A DNA stretch of 64,000 nt from Rosa chinensis (lineage: Eukaryota; Streptophyta; Magnoliopsida; Rosales; Rosaceae): NCBI RefSeq assembly GCF_002994745.2, contig NC_037089.1, forward strand, positions 22,491,641 to 22,555,640. The letters run 5' to 3'. Shown here piece after piece: positions 12,195-24,130 of this stretch. The notes beneath the pieces are model-generated. The model had not been told where the DNA came from, searched no databases, and worked only from the letters and a program-made list of their open reading frames with translations. A program made the position numbers and the translations under genes. How positions within the stretch are numbered: position 1 is the stretch's first letter; each line of letters opens with the position of its first letter.

Positions 12195-12924
12195 AATTAT
12201 TGATCATTGGTAATAATCTCTAGCATTGATTTTGTATGATTTCACCTAGCATTGATCTCATACAACACAATACAAAATAATGTATTGTATGACTGTAAAC
12301 GATTTCAAAATTAAGGCTTCTCCTACAACAGTAATTGACTATTACTCAATATGATTACAATATTCACACCACAGCTAACCAAATATAGTGGTTGTGTGAA
12401 CTAACAACCAACAACAAAAGAAAACAAAGTTCTGTTGTGTGAGATTCGTAACACACAACAGAAATGAAATCATCTCTGTTGTCTGAGTAATCAACAGACA
12501 AGGGAGATAATTTCACTTCAGTTGTGTGTTGCATATCTCAGACAACAAAGAATGAGTAATATCTGTTGTGTGTTGCATATCTCAGACAACAAAGAATGAG
12601 TAATATATGTTGTGGGTTATGAACCTCAGACAACAAAGAATGAATTATATCTGTTGTGTGTTATGAATCTCAGACAACGGCAAATTCCTTCTTCTGTTGT
12701 CTGAATGTGTCGACACATCCCCGCGCATGTCATGGCAGGCACATGCCTGTGCAGAATTCACATAACGGAAACAGGTATTCTGTTGAGCAAAGTATTGTCA
12801 CACAACGGTGAAATCACCGTTGTGTGATTTTTCAATCACACAACACTCGTTTAGACCACAGTGAGGCTGGTCATCACACAACACAAAATGTCTGTCGTCT
12901 GATTAACTTATTGTAGTAGTGAGA

Positions 12925-13190
12925 CATACACTAAAGGGGCAGGCAATGGGATCCTCTATATGCTCTTTGCTCTCCAGGGTAAGATTTATGTTTTTGTATT
13001 TCTACAACAATCATGTAGTTATATTTTTCAACCCCTTATGTTTCCTACACTTTTTTGACACGTACTGGGTAGCACTAACAACCAAAGTATGTCTTTGGTG
13101 GGTATTATCTTTTCAAAAGAATGTACCTAATAGTTTAAAACTTCATATTTATATTAGAAGGTGCAGGGGGTGAATGGTTTGGTTTCGAAA
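12925..13190 (+). other. CACTA-1 DNA between CACTA-2 and the LARD
   Basis: About 270 bases of A/T-rich CACTA-1 interior, interrupted on both sides by younger insertions. The last five bases (CGAAA, 13186-13190) are the TSD of the LARD. No gene is visible. Confidence 0.6.
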
Positions 13191-16148
13191 TGTGATGCCC
13201 CGGAAATTGGTATTTATTTTCCGAGGATTTTCCGGAATTTAAATTGTGGGTATCGGACGGTTTCGTGGCTCGTGGACGGAGCGGAAGTGTTTCGGACGAA
13301 TTTTTATTCGTAAAGTGTGGAATTAGGGGGGTTTCAAGGTTGACTTTTGATACGTTGAGATTCTCCGAAAACTTCCTTCAAGAAAGTTGTAGAGCGCGTC
13401 GATACGAGTTTGTGGACATGCGGAATGCTAGAATCGGAGTTCGTATGAAGAAGTTAAGGGCTTCGGAAAAACTTTTCATTTTGGTATAAAAGGACGAAAT
13501 TTTCCGGAAATTGCAAAGAAGGCCAGATTTCCAAACACGGAAACCCAGCACTCTCCCGAGCCCGCGCGCGGCCTCCACTTCGCCGGCGTCATTCTCGCTC
13601 CTCCGGCCACTGTTTGCTTCGATTCAAGAGTGGGTTTTGCTCGTCTCAATCCCCTCTTGAGGTCTGTCGAAGGATTGAAGAGAGATTCGAGCTGTGGAGG
13701 GAGCTACATCGACTGGAAGTGGCTGCTTCGGGGATGAAATCGCCTTGATCGGAGTAGGAGATTCCGGCCACCTTTGCCGGTGATTCTTGAGGGCTTTTGG
13801 AGCTTGGAGGACGTTGATGCTTCCCACAAGGTGGCTTGCATCGATTCAACTCGTGGAGGTCGAATTTTGGAATTGAAATTCTAGGGTTTCAATCGAGCTA
13901 TTTTATTCTAAGGTAAAATTCGATCGATTGGTTCATATTTGGACTTTGTTGTAGTTATGAAATTTGAAATTTGGGTTGAGATGAAGAACTTTGGTGTTGG
14001 GAGTTTTGTCAAATTCCGACTTTGGTCCGGCGGCGGTGCCGCCACTGTGGTGGTGTTTTCCGGCGGTTTTCGGCCACCTCAGGGATAGTTTCGGTTCCTG
14101 AGTTCGATCTACTCGTCGATACGAGCATTTCAATATATTGTTTGTAATTTTTGGAGATCGTATGAATATGTTGTGATTTTTACGGTTTCGGACCGTTCAA
14201 TGATTCGATCCGTGAGGAATTGAGCCTCCGATCGACATGTGAATTTGATATATCGATCGTGGAAGTATTCCGGAGACATTGGGTGGTCTTGGATGTGGTT
14301 TCGCCTCGATTGGCGTTACTTTGGGAATTTTGGTTCGATTTAGGGTTTTCGAATGTTATTCCTTGTGTTTCATTGACTGAATCAAGGCTGTACTTCCTTA
14401 GGTGCTTGACAGAGGACGTTCTATAAGCAGTCTAGTGGTGTGAAGACGCAGCAGGAGTTTCGAGGTGAGTAATCTCACAAGCTTCATTAATGAACAGAAT
14501 TACCATTATCGTTTTGGCGTTAATTATTTAACTACAAACTATAGTTGGTATTAGTAGGCATTCCTGAGCGAATGACTAATATATATATATATTCTTGTGG
14601 ATGATGTGTGATGAATAATATGCATGATAGGTTCATATTATTGTTGAATGGGACTTTTCATATAAACAATATCGTGGAAAAAGATGTTTTCTATTGTTTG
14701 AAAAGTATTGAGTTTAATGTTACATTTTGGGGTCAAGCGTGACTCATTTTAAATGTATTGGTCCTTGTACCAAGGGTCACAGATGGTGAGCAGGGATGGG
14801 GAAAGCCGGAACTAGATGGTCGTAACGTTTTTAGGTCAGGTGTGACTTACTTGACGTTGACTTGAGACCAGATGGGGTCTGAAAAGCATGGGTCGCAGAT
14901 GGTGACCAACGGTTGGTTCTAAGACCAGACGGGGTATGAAAACCAAGAGTCACAGACGGTGATAGGTTGCAGATGGTGACCAATGATTTATCTGTGTTAT
15001 GAGTCTAGTTACCATGTTGTCTTTGAGTTATGGAATTAACTGTGACTATAGATGATAATGGCATTTCTGAGTGAATGATTACGTGTGTGCATATATATAT
15101 TATGGGATATATATATATATACATATGTATTCATGTATTGGTGGCATTTCTGAGTGAATGACTATGTGTGTACATATATATATTATGGGATATATATATA
15201 TATATACACACATATGTATTCATGTATTGGTGGCTTCGTGGTGAATCTGTGTTGTTGTGTTGTGTGTCAAGGTTGGACTGATTTGTTGTTGGTACATCAT
15301 GGGGGGTAGCGGGGAGCTATCTGATGCTCATGAGTGCGTGTTTTTAAAAGGGAGTTTCGGGGATTCTTTCTTTTAAATGTCCTGGGAGGACTTGTGTATC
15401 ATATTTAATTGTCGGAGTTTTCAATTATTATGATTTTGTCACGGGGTGACTTGTGTTGATTTGAGTACGTGTTTTAAAAGGGAGTTTCAGGGATTCTTTC
15501 TTTTAAATGTCCTGGGGGATTTAGTTATCATATTTAATTGTCAGAGTTTCAATTTATATGATTTGGTCACGGTGTGACCTTTATTGTTTCTTTTGGGAAA
15601 AGAATGTACTGTTTTGGGAAAACGTGGTATGTTTTCCTTATTCTCGAGTTGAAATGTTTTCCTCGTGTTTAGCGTGAGTTGTGCGGGCTTTCTTCCCGTA
15701 AATTGGTGTGAGTTGTTTTGAGTTACTCGTACGGCTTGCAAAAGCTTACCGGGTTTGTTGTGTGGCAACCCGGTACACCATTCCAATGGTGTAGGGGTTA
15801 TTTCTGCAGGTCAGGTTGATCGTGGCTGATGCTGAGGTAGCGTGCTTGCAGCTTAACGGTAATAAGTCAATTTTGTGACCTTACCGTTATAGAGACTTCC
15901 GTTTGTAGTGAGCTCTGAGGAGTATTTACGTTTTATTTTGTTGTTGATAATTTAATTCGTAAACTCGTGTGTTGTGTAACTCTGTGGGGCGAGTCAATAT
16001 AGAATTTGTGGGTTCAGGGCATCAATATGTACTTGGGTTAAAAGGGAATAAGTTTCTAAGTATTTTGTATTGATGGCTGAACATTTCACGCATATATAAT
16101 TATGGGGTTATATATCGATTTATTGTGTATAAAATCAGGGGCGTGACA
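13191..16148 (+). repeat. 5' LTR of the LARD (2958 bp)
   Basis: Begins TGTGATGCCCC and ends GGGGCGTGACA. It has a G/C-rich part around 13530-14100 and (TA)n runs at 14580 and 15090-15210. GTCAC...GTGAC dyads are scattered in it, for example GTCACGGGGTGAC at 15438 and GGTCACGGTGTGACC at 15565. Open frames inside it have homologous but altered counterparts in the other LTR and match no protein I know. Confidence 0.93.
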
Positions 16149-16151
16149 GTT

Positions 16152-16164
16152 TGGTATCAGAGCG
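16152..16164 (+). other. Primer binding site of the LARD
   Basis: TGGTATCAGAGCG, three bases after the LTR end, is a perfect match to the common plant initiator-Met tRNA primer site. Confidence 0.93.
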
Positions 16165-16732
16165 TAAGGTACATATTTGGTGATAATCAGTACTACCCGA
16201 GTGATGGCCCGTCTGCAGCGGATCCCCATCTTATGCTCTTCAGTCTTGATATAATCACTGGGTATGTAGGAGTGCTAGTTGTGAGTTAGAGTATAGAATT
16301 GTCAGAGCATTGGTTTGCTCTGTTGGTGAAGTTCTGAACCTAGGTGTTGGTTCTTTGAGTTGTAATCATTGAGGAATGGGAACCTCTAGATTGAACTCTG
16401 GTGGGGTGATAAGGATTGTTTTCGGAGAAAACTGTATCCTTTCATACGAGCTTAGTTGTTAGATTGTTGAAGTCATGTTGTTTGACTTAATGTGACCTCC
16501 TGAACTAAATTATATGCAGGGGTTACTATGAATTGTTTTGCTTGTTTTAAATTGTGATTACCTTGTTTTCTTCTTGATTTGATTGATTGTTGGCTTAATT
16601 TGTGTAATGGAACGCTAGTTGAGAATCTAAGCATGAGGCTGTAGTCACCAGTTGACTTATGTAGGCACGATATGGAAGATTAGGGAATTGATGACCGTAA
16701 GTGTGAGCTATGTGTATATCGTGTCTAAGTTA

Positions 16733-17313
16733 CGGTGACTGATCACAGATGGTGATATATTGAGTCACAGATTGTGACTGATCACAGATGGTGATCGATA
16801 TTGAGTCACAGATGGTGACTGATCACAGATGGTGATATATTGAGTCACAGACTGTGACTGATCACAGATGGTGATCGATATTGAGTCACAGATGGTGACT
16901 GATCACAGATGGTGATATATTGAGTCACAGACGGTGACTGATCACAGATGGTGATATATTGAGTCACAGACGGTGACTGATCACAGATGGTGATCGATAT
17001 TGAGTCACAGATGGTGACTGATCACAGATGGTGATATATTGAGTCACAGACGGTGACTGATCACAGATGGTGATATATTGAGTCACAGACGGTGACTGAT
17101 CACAGATGGTGATCGATATTGAGTCACAGATGGTGACTGATCATAGATGGTGGTGTATTGAGTCACAGATGGTGACTGATCACAGATGGTGATATATTGA
17201 GGCACATATGGTGACTGATCACAGATGGTGATATATCGAGTCATAAACGGTGACTGATCTCAGATGGTGATCGAGATTGAATCACAGATGGTCACAAATG
17301 GTGACAAAGGCAT
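16733..17313 (+). repeat. Tandem array of 39- and 41-bp units inside the LARD
   Basis: At least 14 units, counted by the distance between successive GATCACAGATGG starts (16741, 16780, 16821, 16860, 16901 and so on). Units are 39 bp (with GATATATTGAG) or 41 bp (with GATCGATATTGAG). Each holds two imperfect 15-bp palindromes: ATCAC-AGATG-GTGAT and GTCAC-AGACG-GTGAC, the latter with A/C variation in the spacer. The right end of the array is degenerate. No coding sense is visible. Confidence 0.95.
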
Positions 17314-18306
17314 GTTATCGGAAATCACGTCCTTGGCCGGACAAGTGGTTACGATGTCAGTCAGAGTTCTTGTCTGTCTGCCATGCTAGTTTATGGGAGT
17401 AACGGTCGAGGTTGCTGGAGACTCATAAGTATGTAATTATAGGAGAATTCCGAGAGTATTCTTCTTTTATTGTCAAGATGAGACTTGAATTGCTTCTTGA
17501 TGGTTAAGTTAGCAAATATAACATTGTCACAGTGGTGATTTATGTTGTCCTTTCGGTGGAAAGGATATGGAATGTTAGAAGGAATCATGGTTGCATGGTT
17601 TCCTCAAGTTGATATGTGTGAGGATAAGAAGGTACCTTATCTAATTCTGCTTGTGTGCTAGAATAATGTGTGATAGTTGTGTACTTCTTTCCATGTGTTG
17701 TGTTGTGTTAGGTTTTCCCTGTTGTCTAAAGTTAGACTTTGAGTGTGGTTTGTGGTGTGAAGCATCCTTCATTGTTGTGGTAGTAGAGGGTCTATACCAC
17801 TTTGACTGTAATTACAATGACAGGTGATGATGTGTGTGCGGGTCAGGCGGGGCCAGACCTTAGCTTGATTTTGTGTTCCCAAGTTGGGTAGACACTTATT
17901 AAGTGGTGATGCATAGGTTCGAGGTGAGTTGAAATGAAGGTTTCATTTTCAATTCTTGTAATGCAAGGTTTGCATTATTGATGATATGATGCAGATACTG
18001 TTGTGATAACAGGATTCTGGACTCTTGTGTGATCTGTGTGTAGTGCTGCAGTCACAGAGCCTTTGTTGGATAGTGTACGAGGATGAGATCCATGAAATGA
18101 TTGGGTTACCACCGAGCGGTGTAGTAAAGATTCCTAGTGTTGTGATACTAGGTAGGGTACCTGTATCCATTATTGACCTAGGGTATTGTACAGCGAGGTG
18201 AGAACAGGTTGTTGAGGAATGAGAATTGGATGTGGGGATGATTTATACGTATTGTGGGAGTGGTACGTGTAAATTTCGGGACGAAATTTCTTTAAGGGGG
18301 GTAGAA
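17314..18306 (+). other. LARD internal region after the tandem array
   Basis: About 1 kb with no convincing open frame and no recognisable gag or pol remnant. It ends in the polypurine tract (TTAAGGGGGGTAGAA, 18291-18306) directly before the 3' LTR. Confidence 0.7.
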
Positions 18307-21303
18307 TGTGATGCCTTGGAAATTCGTATTTATTTTCCGAGGATTTTTCAGAATTTAAATTGTGGGTATTGGACGGTTTCGTGGCTTGTGGACGGAGCGG
18401 AAGTGTTTCGGACGAATTTTTATTCGTAAAGTGTGGAATTAGGGGGGTTTCAAGGTTGACTTTTGATACGTTGAGATTCTCCGAAAACTTCCTTCATGAA
18501 AGTTGTAGAGCGCGTTGATACGAGTTCGTGGACATGCGGAACGCGAGAATCGGAGTTCTTATGAAGAATTTATGGGCTTCGGAAAAACTTTCCATTTTGG
18601 TATAAAAGGACGAAATTTTCCGGAAATTGCAAAGAATGCCAGATTTCCAACAAGGGAAACCCAGCCCTTTCCCGAGCCCGCGCGAGGCCTCCACTTCGCC
18701 GGCGTCGTTCTCACTCCTCCGGTCACCGTTTGCTTCGATTCAAGAGTGGGTTTTGCTCGTCTCAATCCCCTCTTAAGGTCTGTGGAAGGATTGAAGACAG
18801 ATTCGAGCTATGGAGGGAGCTACATCGACTGGAAGTGGCCGCTTCGGGGATGAAATCGCCTTGATCGGAGTCGGAGATTCCGGCCACCTTTGCCGGTGAT
18901 TCTTGAGGGCTTTTGGAGCTTGGAGGACGTTGATGCTTCCCACAAGGTGGCTTGCATCGATTCAACTCGTGGAGGTCGAATTTTGGAATTGAAATTCTGA
19001 GGTTTCAATCAAGCTGTTTTGTTCTAAGGTAAAATTCGATCGATTGGTTCATATTTGGACTTTGTTGTAGTTATGAAAGTTGAAATTGGGGTTGAGATGA
19101 AGAACTTTGGTGTTGGGAGTTTTGTCAAATTCCGACTTTGGTCCGGCGGCGGTGCCGCCACTGTGGTGGTGTTTTCCGGAGGTTTTCGGCCACCTCAGGG
19201 ATATTTTCTGTTCCTGAGTTCGATCTACTCATCGATACAAGCATTTCGATATATTGTTTGTAATTTTTGGAGATCGTATGAATATGTTGTGATTTTTACG
19301 GTTTTGGACCGTTCGATGATTCGATCCGTGAGGAATTGAGCGTCCGATCGACTTGTGAATTTGATATATCGATCGTGGAAGTATTTCGGAGACATTGGGT
19401 GGTCTCGGATGTGGTTTCGCCTCGATTGGCGTAACTTTGGGAATTTTGGTTCGATTTAGGGTTTTCGAATGTTATTCCTTGTGTTTCATTGACTGAATCA
19501 AGGCTGTACTTCCTTAGGTGCTTGACAGAGGACGTTCTGTAAGCAGTCTAGTGGTGTGAAGACGCAGCGGGAGTTTCGAGGTGAGTAATCTCACAAGGTT
19601 CATTAATGAACAAAATTACCATTATCATTTTGGCGTTAATTATTTAACTGCAAACTATAGTTGGTATTAGTAGGCATTCCTGAGCGAATGACTACGTATA
19701 TATATATGAAATATATATATATATATATATATATATTCTTGTGGATGATGTGTGATGAATAATATGCATGATAGGTTCATATTATTGTTGAATGGGACTT
19801 TTCATATAAACAATATCGTGGAAAAAGATGTTTTCTATTGTTTGAAAAGTATTGAGTTTGATGTTACATTTTGGGGTCAAGCGTGACTCATTTTAAATGT
19901 ATTGGTCCTTGTACCAAGGGTCACAGATGGTGAGCAGGGATGGGGAAAGCCGGAACTAGATGGTCGTAACGTTTTTAAGTCAGGTGTGACTTACTTGACG
20001 GTGACTTGAGACCAGATGGGGTCTGAAAAGCATGGGTCGCTGATGGTGACCAACGGTTGGTTCTAAGACCAGACGGGGTATGAAAACAAAGAGTCACAGA
20101 CGGTGATAGGTTGCAGATGGTGACCAATGATTTATCTGTGTTATGAGTCTAGTTACCATGTTGTCTTTGAGTTATGGAATTAACTGTGACTATAGATGAT
20201 ATTAATGGCATTTCTGAGTGAATGATTACGTGTGTGCATATATATATTATGGGATATATATATATATATATATATATACATATGTATTCATGTATTGGTG
20301 GCATTTCTGAGTGAATGACTATGTGTGTACATATATATATTATGGGATATATATATATATATACATATGTATTCATGTATTGGTGGCTTCGTGGTGAATC
20401 TGTGTTGTTGTGTTGTGTGTCTAGGTTGGACTGATTTGTTGTTGGTACATCATGGGGGGTAGCGGGGAGCTATCTGATGCTCATGAGTGCGTGTTTTTAA
20501 AAGGGAGTTTCGGGGATTCTTTCTTTTAAATGTCCTGGGAGGACTTGTGTATCATATTTAATTGTCGGAGTTTTCAATTGTTATGATTTTGTCACGGGGT
20601 GACTTGTGTTGATTTGAGTACGTGTTTTAAAAGGGAGTTTCGGGGATTCTTTCTTTTAAATGTCCTGGGAGGATTTAGTTATCATATTTAATTGTCAGAG
20701 TTTCAATTTATATGATTTGGTCACGGTGTGACCTTTATTGTTTCTTTTGGGAAAAGAATGTACTGTTTTGGGAAAACATGGTATGTTTTCGTTATTCTCG
20801 AGTTGAAATGTTTTCCTCGTGTTTGGCGTGAGTTGTGCGGGCTTTCATCCCGTAAATTGGTGTATGTTGTTTTGAGTTACTCATACGGGCTTGCAAAAGC
20901 TTACCGGGTTTGTTATGTGGCAACCCGGTACACTATTCCAACGGTGTAGTGGTTATTTCTGCAGGTCAAGTTGATCGTGGCTGATGCTGAGGTAGCGTGC
21001 TTGCCGGTTAACGGTAATAAGTTAATTTTGTGACCTTACCGTTATAGAGACTTCCGTTTGTAGTGAGCTCTGAGGAGTATTTACGTTTTATTTTGTTGTT
21101 GATAATTTAATTCGTAAACTCGTGTGTTGTGTGACTCTGTGGGGCGAGTCAATATAGAATTTGTGGGTTCAGGGCATCAACATGTACTTGGGTTAAAAGG
21201 GAATAAGTTTCTAAGTATTTTGTATTGATGGCTGAACATTTCACGCATATATAATTATGGGGTTATATATCGATTTATTGTGTATAAAATCAGGGGCGTG
21301 ACA
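18307..21303 (+). repeat. 3' LTR of the LARD (2997 bp)
   Basis: Closely similar to 13191-16148 over its whole length. The length difference is mainly longer TA microsatellites (about 19700-19735 and 20255-20277). The same GTCAC...GTGAC dyads recur at 20591 and 20719. High LTR identity indicates an insertion younger than CACTA-1. Confidence 0.93.
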
Positions 21304-21308
21304 CGAAA

Positions 21309-22110
21309 GTTGTTATTGTAGCAGTGTAAGAGAAAGCCATACTTGACAAATGTGAAGCATTAGTGTGGAGCAGCTCTGTAGGTATAATAATATGGCCATA
21401 TATTTTAACAAACAGTGAAAATACTCTTCTTTAGTAACTCAATATTCAATTATATTTCAAACTCTAGCTTGTATATTCGTCAGTCATAACTATGAATGAC
21501 TAATGGGATCAATAATAACATGTTTGCTTCCACGGGGTGGAGCAGGGCAGATCCTATTTTCCTGGGGGTCATGGATCTGATCAAGGGTCTTACTGGAACA
21601 GACTAAAATATAAACACAAGAACTTAGCGTGCAGCAACTCTGTAGGAGAATGTCCCAAGACATACTGAGGAACTATAGTAAATAATAGGTTGAGAATGAT
21701 GTGGTAACGTTTGAGCATTGTTCTTAAATAATGTGGCAACTTTTGCTTATGTTATGCTCATTATCTATTTCCTTTAAGCTTCATAGTTAGCACCATCAAG
21801 AGCATCATTCACTTCATATAGTTCCTGGCACATCACGTAAAGCTTTCTCTATGCTTGTTTTTCTTTTTGTTATCTTCTGGAAGGTTAAGTATCTTATGTA
21901 TGTCCATATGAGGTACAAACGCTTGAATATGTGACTCAAAGATCATCAAAGAAAAAATTCCTTGCAAAATGCCATTTTTCTTGTAGTGTAAAGGTAAAAT
22001 TGATTTGTTGTTGATTATGGTTTAATTGTTTGAGTTCGGATTTGAATTGGGTATGTGAGATTATGATTGATTAGTGTGGTTTTGTGGGGTTGTGCTACTT
22101 TTTCTTGTGC
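21309..22110 (+). other. CACTA-1 interior right of the LARD
   Basis: A/T-rich, intron-like DNA with no open frame I can support. It ends in a T-rich tract and CAG acceptor that lead into the dynein light chain exon. Confidence 0.5.
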
Positions 22111-22112
22111 AG

Positions 22113-22268
22113 GAATTTGATGGGGTATATGGACCAGCATGGCACTGCATTGTAGGAACAAATTTTGGGTCTTTTGTGACACACTCAGTAAGTGGCTTTA
22201 TGTATTTCTCAATGGATCAAAAGTTGTACATCCTCTTGTTTAAGACCACAGTACAAAGAGCAGACTAA
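22113..22268 (+). pseudogene. Captured dynein light chain (LC8-type) exon
   Basis: After an intron-like TTTTTCTTGTGCAG acceptor the frame reads [20 protein letters not shown], then [16 protein letters not shown] and LYILLFKT, ending at a TAG. This is the C-terminal half of plant DYNLL/LC8 dynein light chains, including the conserved GPxWHCIVG and the final beta strand. The N-terminal helices are missing. LC8 is a dimeric hub protein. Here the piece is in CACTA-1 with part of its intron, so it is a transposon-captured fragment and not a working gene. Confidence 0.82.
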
Positions 22269-22326
22269 AAGTTTTTCAATCATTTTTAGCATAGGAAGAA
22301 GAAGTTCTGGAAAAGCTTTAAAAATA

Positions 22327-22722
22327 GGATTAAATTCTACTTACTACCTTGTACTTTCAAGGGTTCATCAGTTCTGTCCCTACACTTCTAATTTAATCAG
22401 AAAAGTCCTTGCACTCTCCAATTTCATCAAATCAATCCAATTCGTCACTATTCCATCAATTTTCGCTATTAAAATGCTGACGTGGGACCTTCTCACAGGG
22501 AAAATTCCCAAACTACCCATCGCTAGGCAGCCCGCCGACGCATCAGTGTTGTGAATGCAGATGGGTAGTTTGGAAATTTCTCTTGAAAATTGACAGAATA
22601 GTGACGGATTAGATCTATTTGATGAAATTGGAGAGTGCAAAGACTTTTCTGATTAAATTAGAAGTGCAGGGACTGAACTGATGAAACCTTGAAAGTACAG
22701 GGTAGTAAGCAGAATTTAGTCC
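22327..22722. mobile_element. MULE-type MITE with long terminal inverted repeats
   Basis: The first 180 or so bases and the last 180 or so are inverted copies (left GGATTAAATTCTACTTACTA, right end complement GGACTAAATTCTGCTTACTA). A perfect 9-bp TSD, TTAAAAATA, flanks it (22318-22326 and 22723-22731). Nine-base TSDs are the mark of Mutator-like elements. The short centre carries no gene. It lies in CACTA-1 just after the dynein light chain piece. Confidence 0.9.
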
Positions 22723-22731
22723 TTAAAAATA

Positions 22732-23860
22732 AGTTGTAATCCTTTCTAGCTTGTACAGTGTTTAATGCAGCAGGAAAAAGCTAAAACCTTGATCCTTTGT
22801 AACTATGTAAAAGACATTTACTTGGTTGGTTGAAGTTGGGGGGCTTGGTAAATGTCTGATTCAGAAATCCTTTTTGCTAGTTCTGTAAGCCCATATGCAT
22901 CTGTCACTTCTCATTACATATAATATAATCCTTATAAGTCTTTTTTGCTTTTCTGTGACTTTTTTTCTTGCTTTTGGCTTGATCAATATTTATTGCCCTC
23001 TGGCCTTGTTTGACTTTAAGCTTTAGTATTCATAGGATGATGGGATCAATTCACCTCAGAAGAGAATGAGAATGCTCAGTAAATGAGATAATATGTTTCT
23101 GCAGTTATATTGTTATAGTATTTATGTATGTGGTGGGCTGATTAGGCAGTGTAAATATGTGCTGCTTGCTATCTATTATTTAGTGGCAAAGACAATACTA
23201 CTTTTGGTATTATATTGACTGATGTTATCTTTGTAGATATGGAAAGGATGTTGCAAAACTTGATCTGTAGAACTGCAAGAACCGGAATCGTTTTCTTAAG
23301 GTATAGCTTTTTCCTTATAATTATTGCGATGGTTAAGTAGTTGAAAGTCATTTTGATTTTGCAGGTTTAATTCATGACTAAGTTTTCATTATATTTGGCA
23401 TGTGCAGATACGCTACGATAGGATTGGGAAAGATGAATTCTTTAGCCATAAAGAGATTATTGTCATATTCGTCCCAGATTTGTTTGAGTGTCTTCCTTCA
23501 TTGGATACTAGTAGTTAAAATTTATAAAAATGGAACATGAACTTCAGTTTATTGAATGTGAACTTGTACTCATAAGATCTTTGAATCTGATATAGCTGAA
23601 ATACTTGTTCACCATTTTTTTTCTTTACTGGATGAGCTTGTTGGCAACATTACCTTCAACCCTTTGCTGCAGTGGTGTGACAGATTTGATTTTGTACTCA
23701 TCTTATCGAGTTAAGTGTAAGAGATATATGTAGTGGCATCTGTTGGGGATGAAAATTTTATGAAGTGTTTCTTTTACATTCGGCTTCTTATATATATGAC
23801 ATGAGGGTAATATGAATATGACATTTGAGCAATATAATTTTTTTTTTGTTTGAAAAAACC
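22732..23860 (+). other. CACTA-1 interior, right part, with an unidentified exon-like end
   Basis: Mostly intron-like. Two islands could be exons of a captured gene: about 23238-23300 (YGKDVAKLDL, a stop, NCKNRNRFLK, then a GTATAG donor-like end) and 23408-23516 (IRYDRIGKDEFFSHKEI, then IVIFVPDLFECLPSLDTSS and a stop). I cannot name the source protein. Confidence 0.4.
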
Positions 23861-24130
23861 TCAGTTACGGCACGCAGAGTGCGCCTTAAATAGGAATTCA
23901 GTCACTTTTTTACGGCGTGCAAGGGTATGCCTTAAATAGGAGGTCTTTTAGGGCGTGCAACGTGAGCTGTAAATGACCTCAATAACATTTGTGGAACCAC
24001 TTTAACGGCCCGTTAATTGTTCTTTTATGACGCATTTTTGCACGCCGTAAAAGACATGGGGTCTTTTACAGCCCGTTTTTGTGCGTCGTAAATAGGCTTT
24101 TACGGCACACATTGTGGGCCGTAAAAGACC
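23860..24130. repeat. Right subterminal repeat block of CACTA-1
   Basis: Units of TTTTACGGCGTGC/GCACGCCGTAAA in both orientations, mirroring 4212-4550 and running up to the right inverted terminus. Confidence 0.88.

Larger units (their letters stand above)
6354..12921. mobile_element. CACTA-2: nested CACTA transposon carrying several host gene pieces
   Basis: Left end CACTACTACAAAAATCG and right end TTATTGTAGTAGTG form the inverted termini. The 3-bp TSD is AGA on both sides (6351-6353 and 12922-12924). The subterminal repeats are built on CACACAACAGA and its complement TCTGTTGTGTG (about 6380-6900 and 12360-12900), clearly different from those of CACTA-1, so the two belong to different families. 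No transposase is visible. The interior holds parts of at least two recognisable genes and probably more, with introns, so capture was at DNA level. Confidence 0.95.
13191..21303 (+). mobile_element. LARD-type non-coding LTR retrotransposon, complete
   Basis: Two directly repeated LTRs of about 3 kb (13191-16148 and 18307-21303), each starting TGTGATGCC and ending GCGTGACA, flank a 2158-bp internal region. The five-base TSD is CGAAA on both sides (13186-13190, 21304-21308). A perfect tRNA-iMet primer site follows the 5' LTR, and a purine tract (AAGGGGGGTAGAA) precedes the 3' LTR. No gag or pol is visible, so it must rely on proteins in trans. Long LTRs around a short non-coding core define large retrotransposon derivatives (LARDs), usually derived from Ty3/gypsy. 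It lies in CACTA-1. Confidence 0.95.

Noticed and set aside
13244..14426. Several short ORFs in the LARD LTR, with counterparts at 18494-19339
   Set aside because: Frames differ or are interrupted between the two LTRs and match no protein family; the LTR explains them.
482..16164. TGGTATCAGAGC-like words as tRNA genes
   Set aside because: They are short primer binding sites next to LTR ends; no cloverleaf is present.
16733..17313. Regular 39-41 bp repeats that might suggest a CRISPR-like array
   Set aside because: Plant nuclear context, no unique spacers between units, and units are contiguous tandem repeats in a retroelement.
20149..20376. 75-codon minus-strand ORF with repeated YIYIYIYP
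   Set aside because: Translation of TA microsatellites in the LARD 3' LTR.
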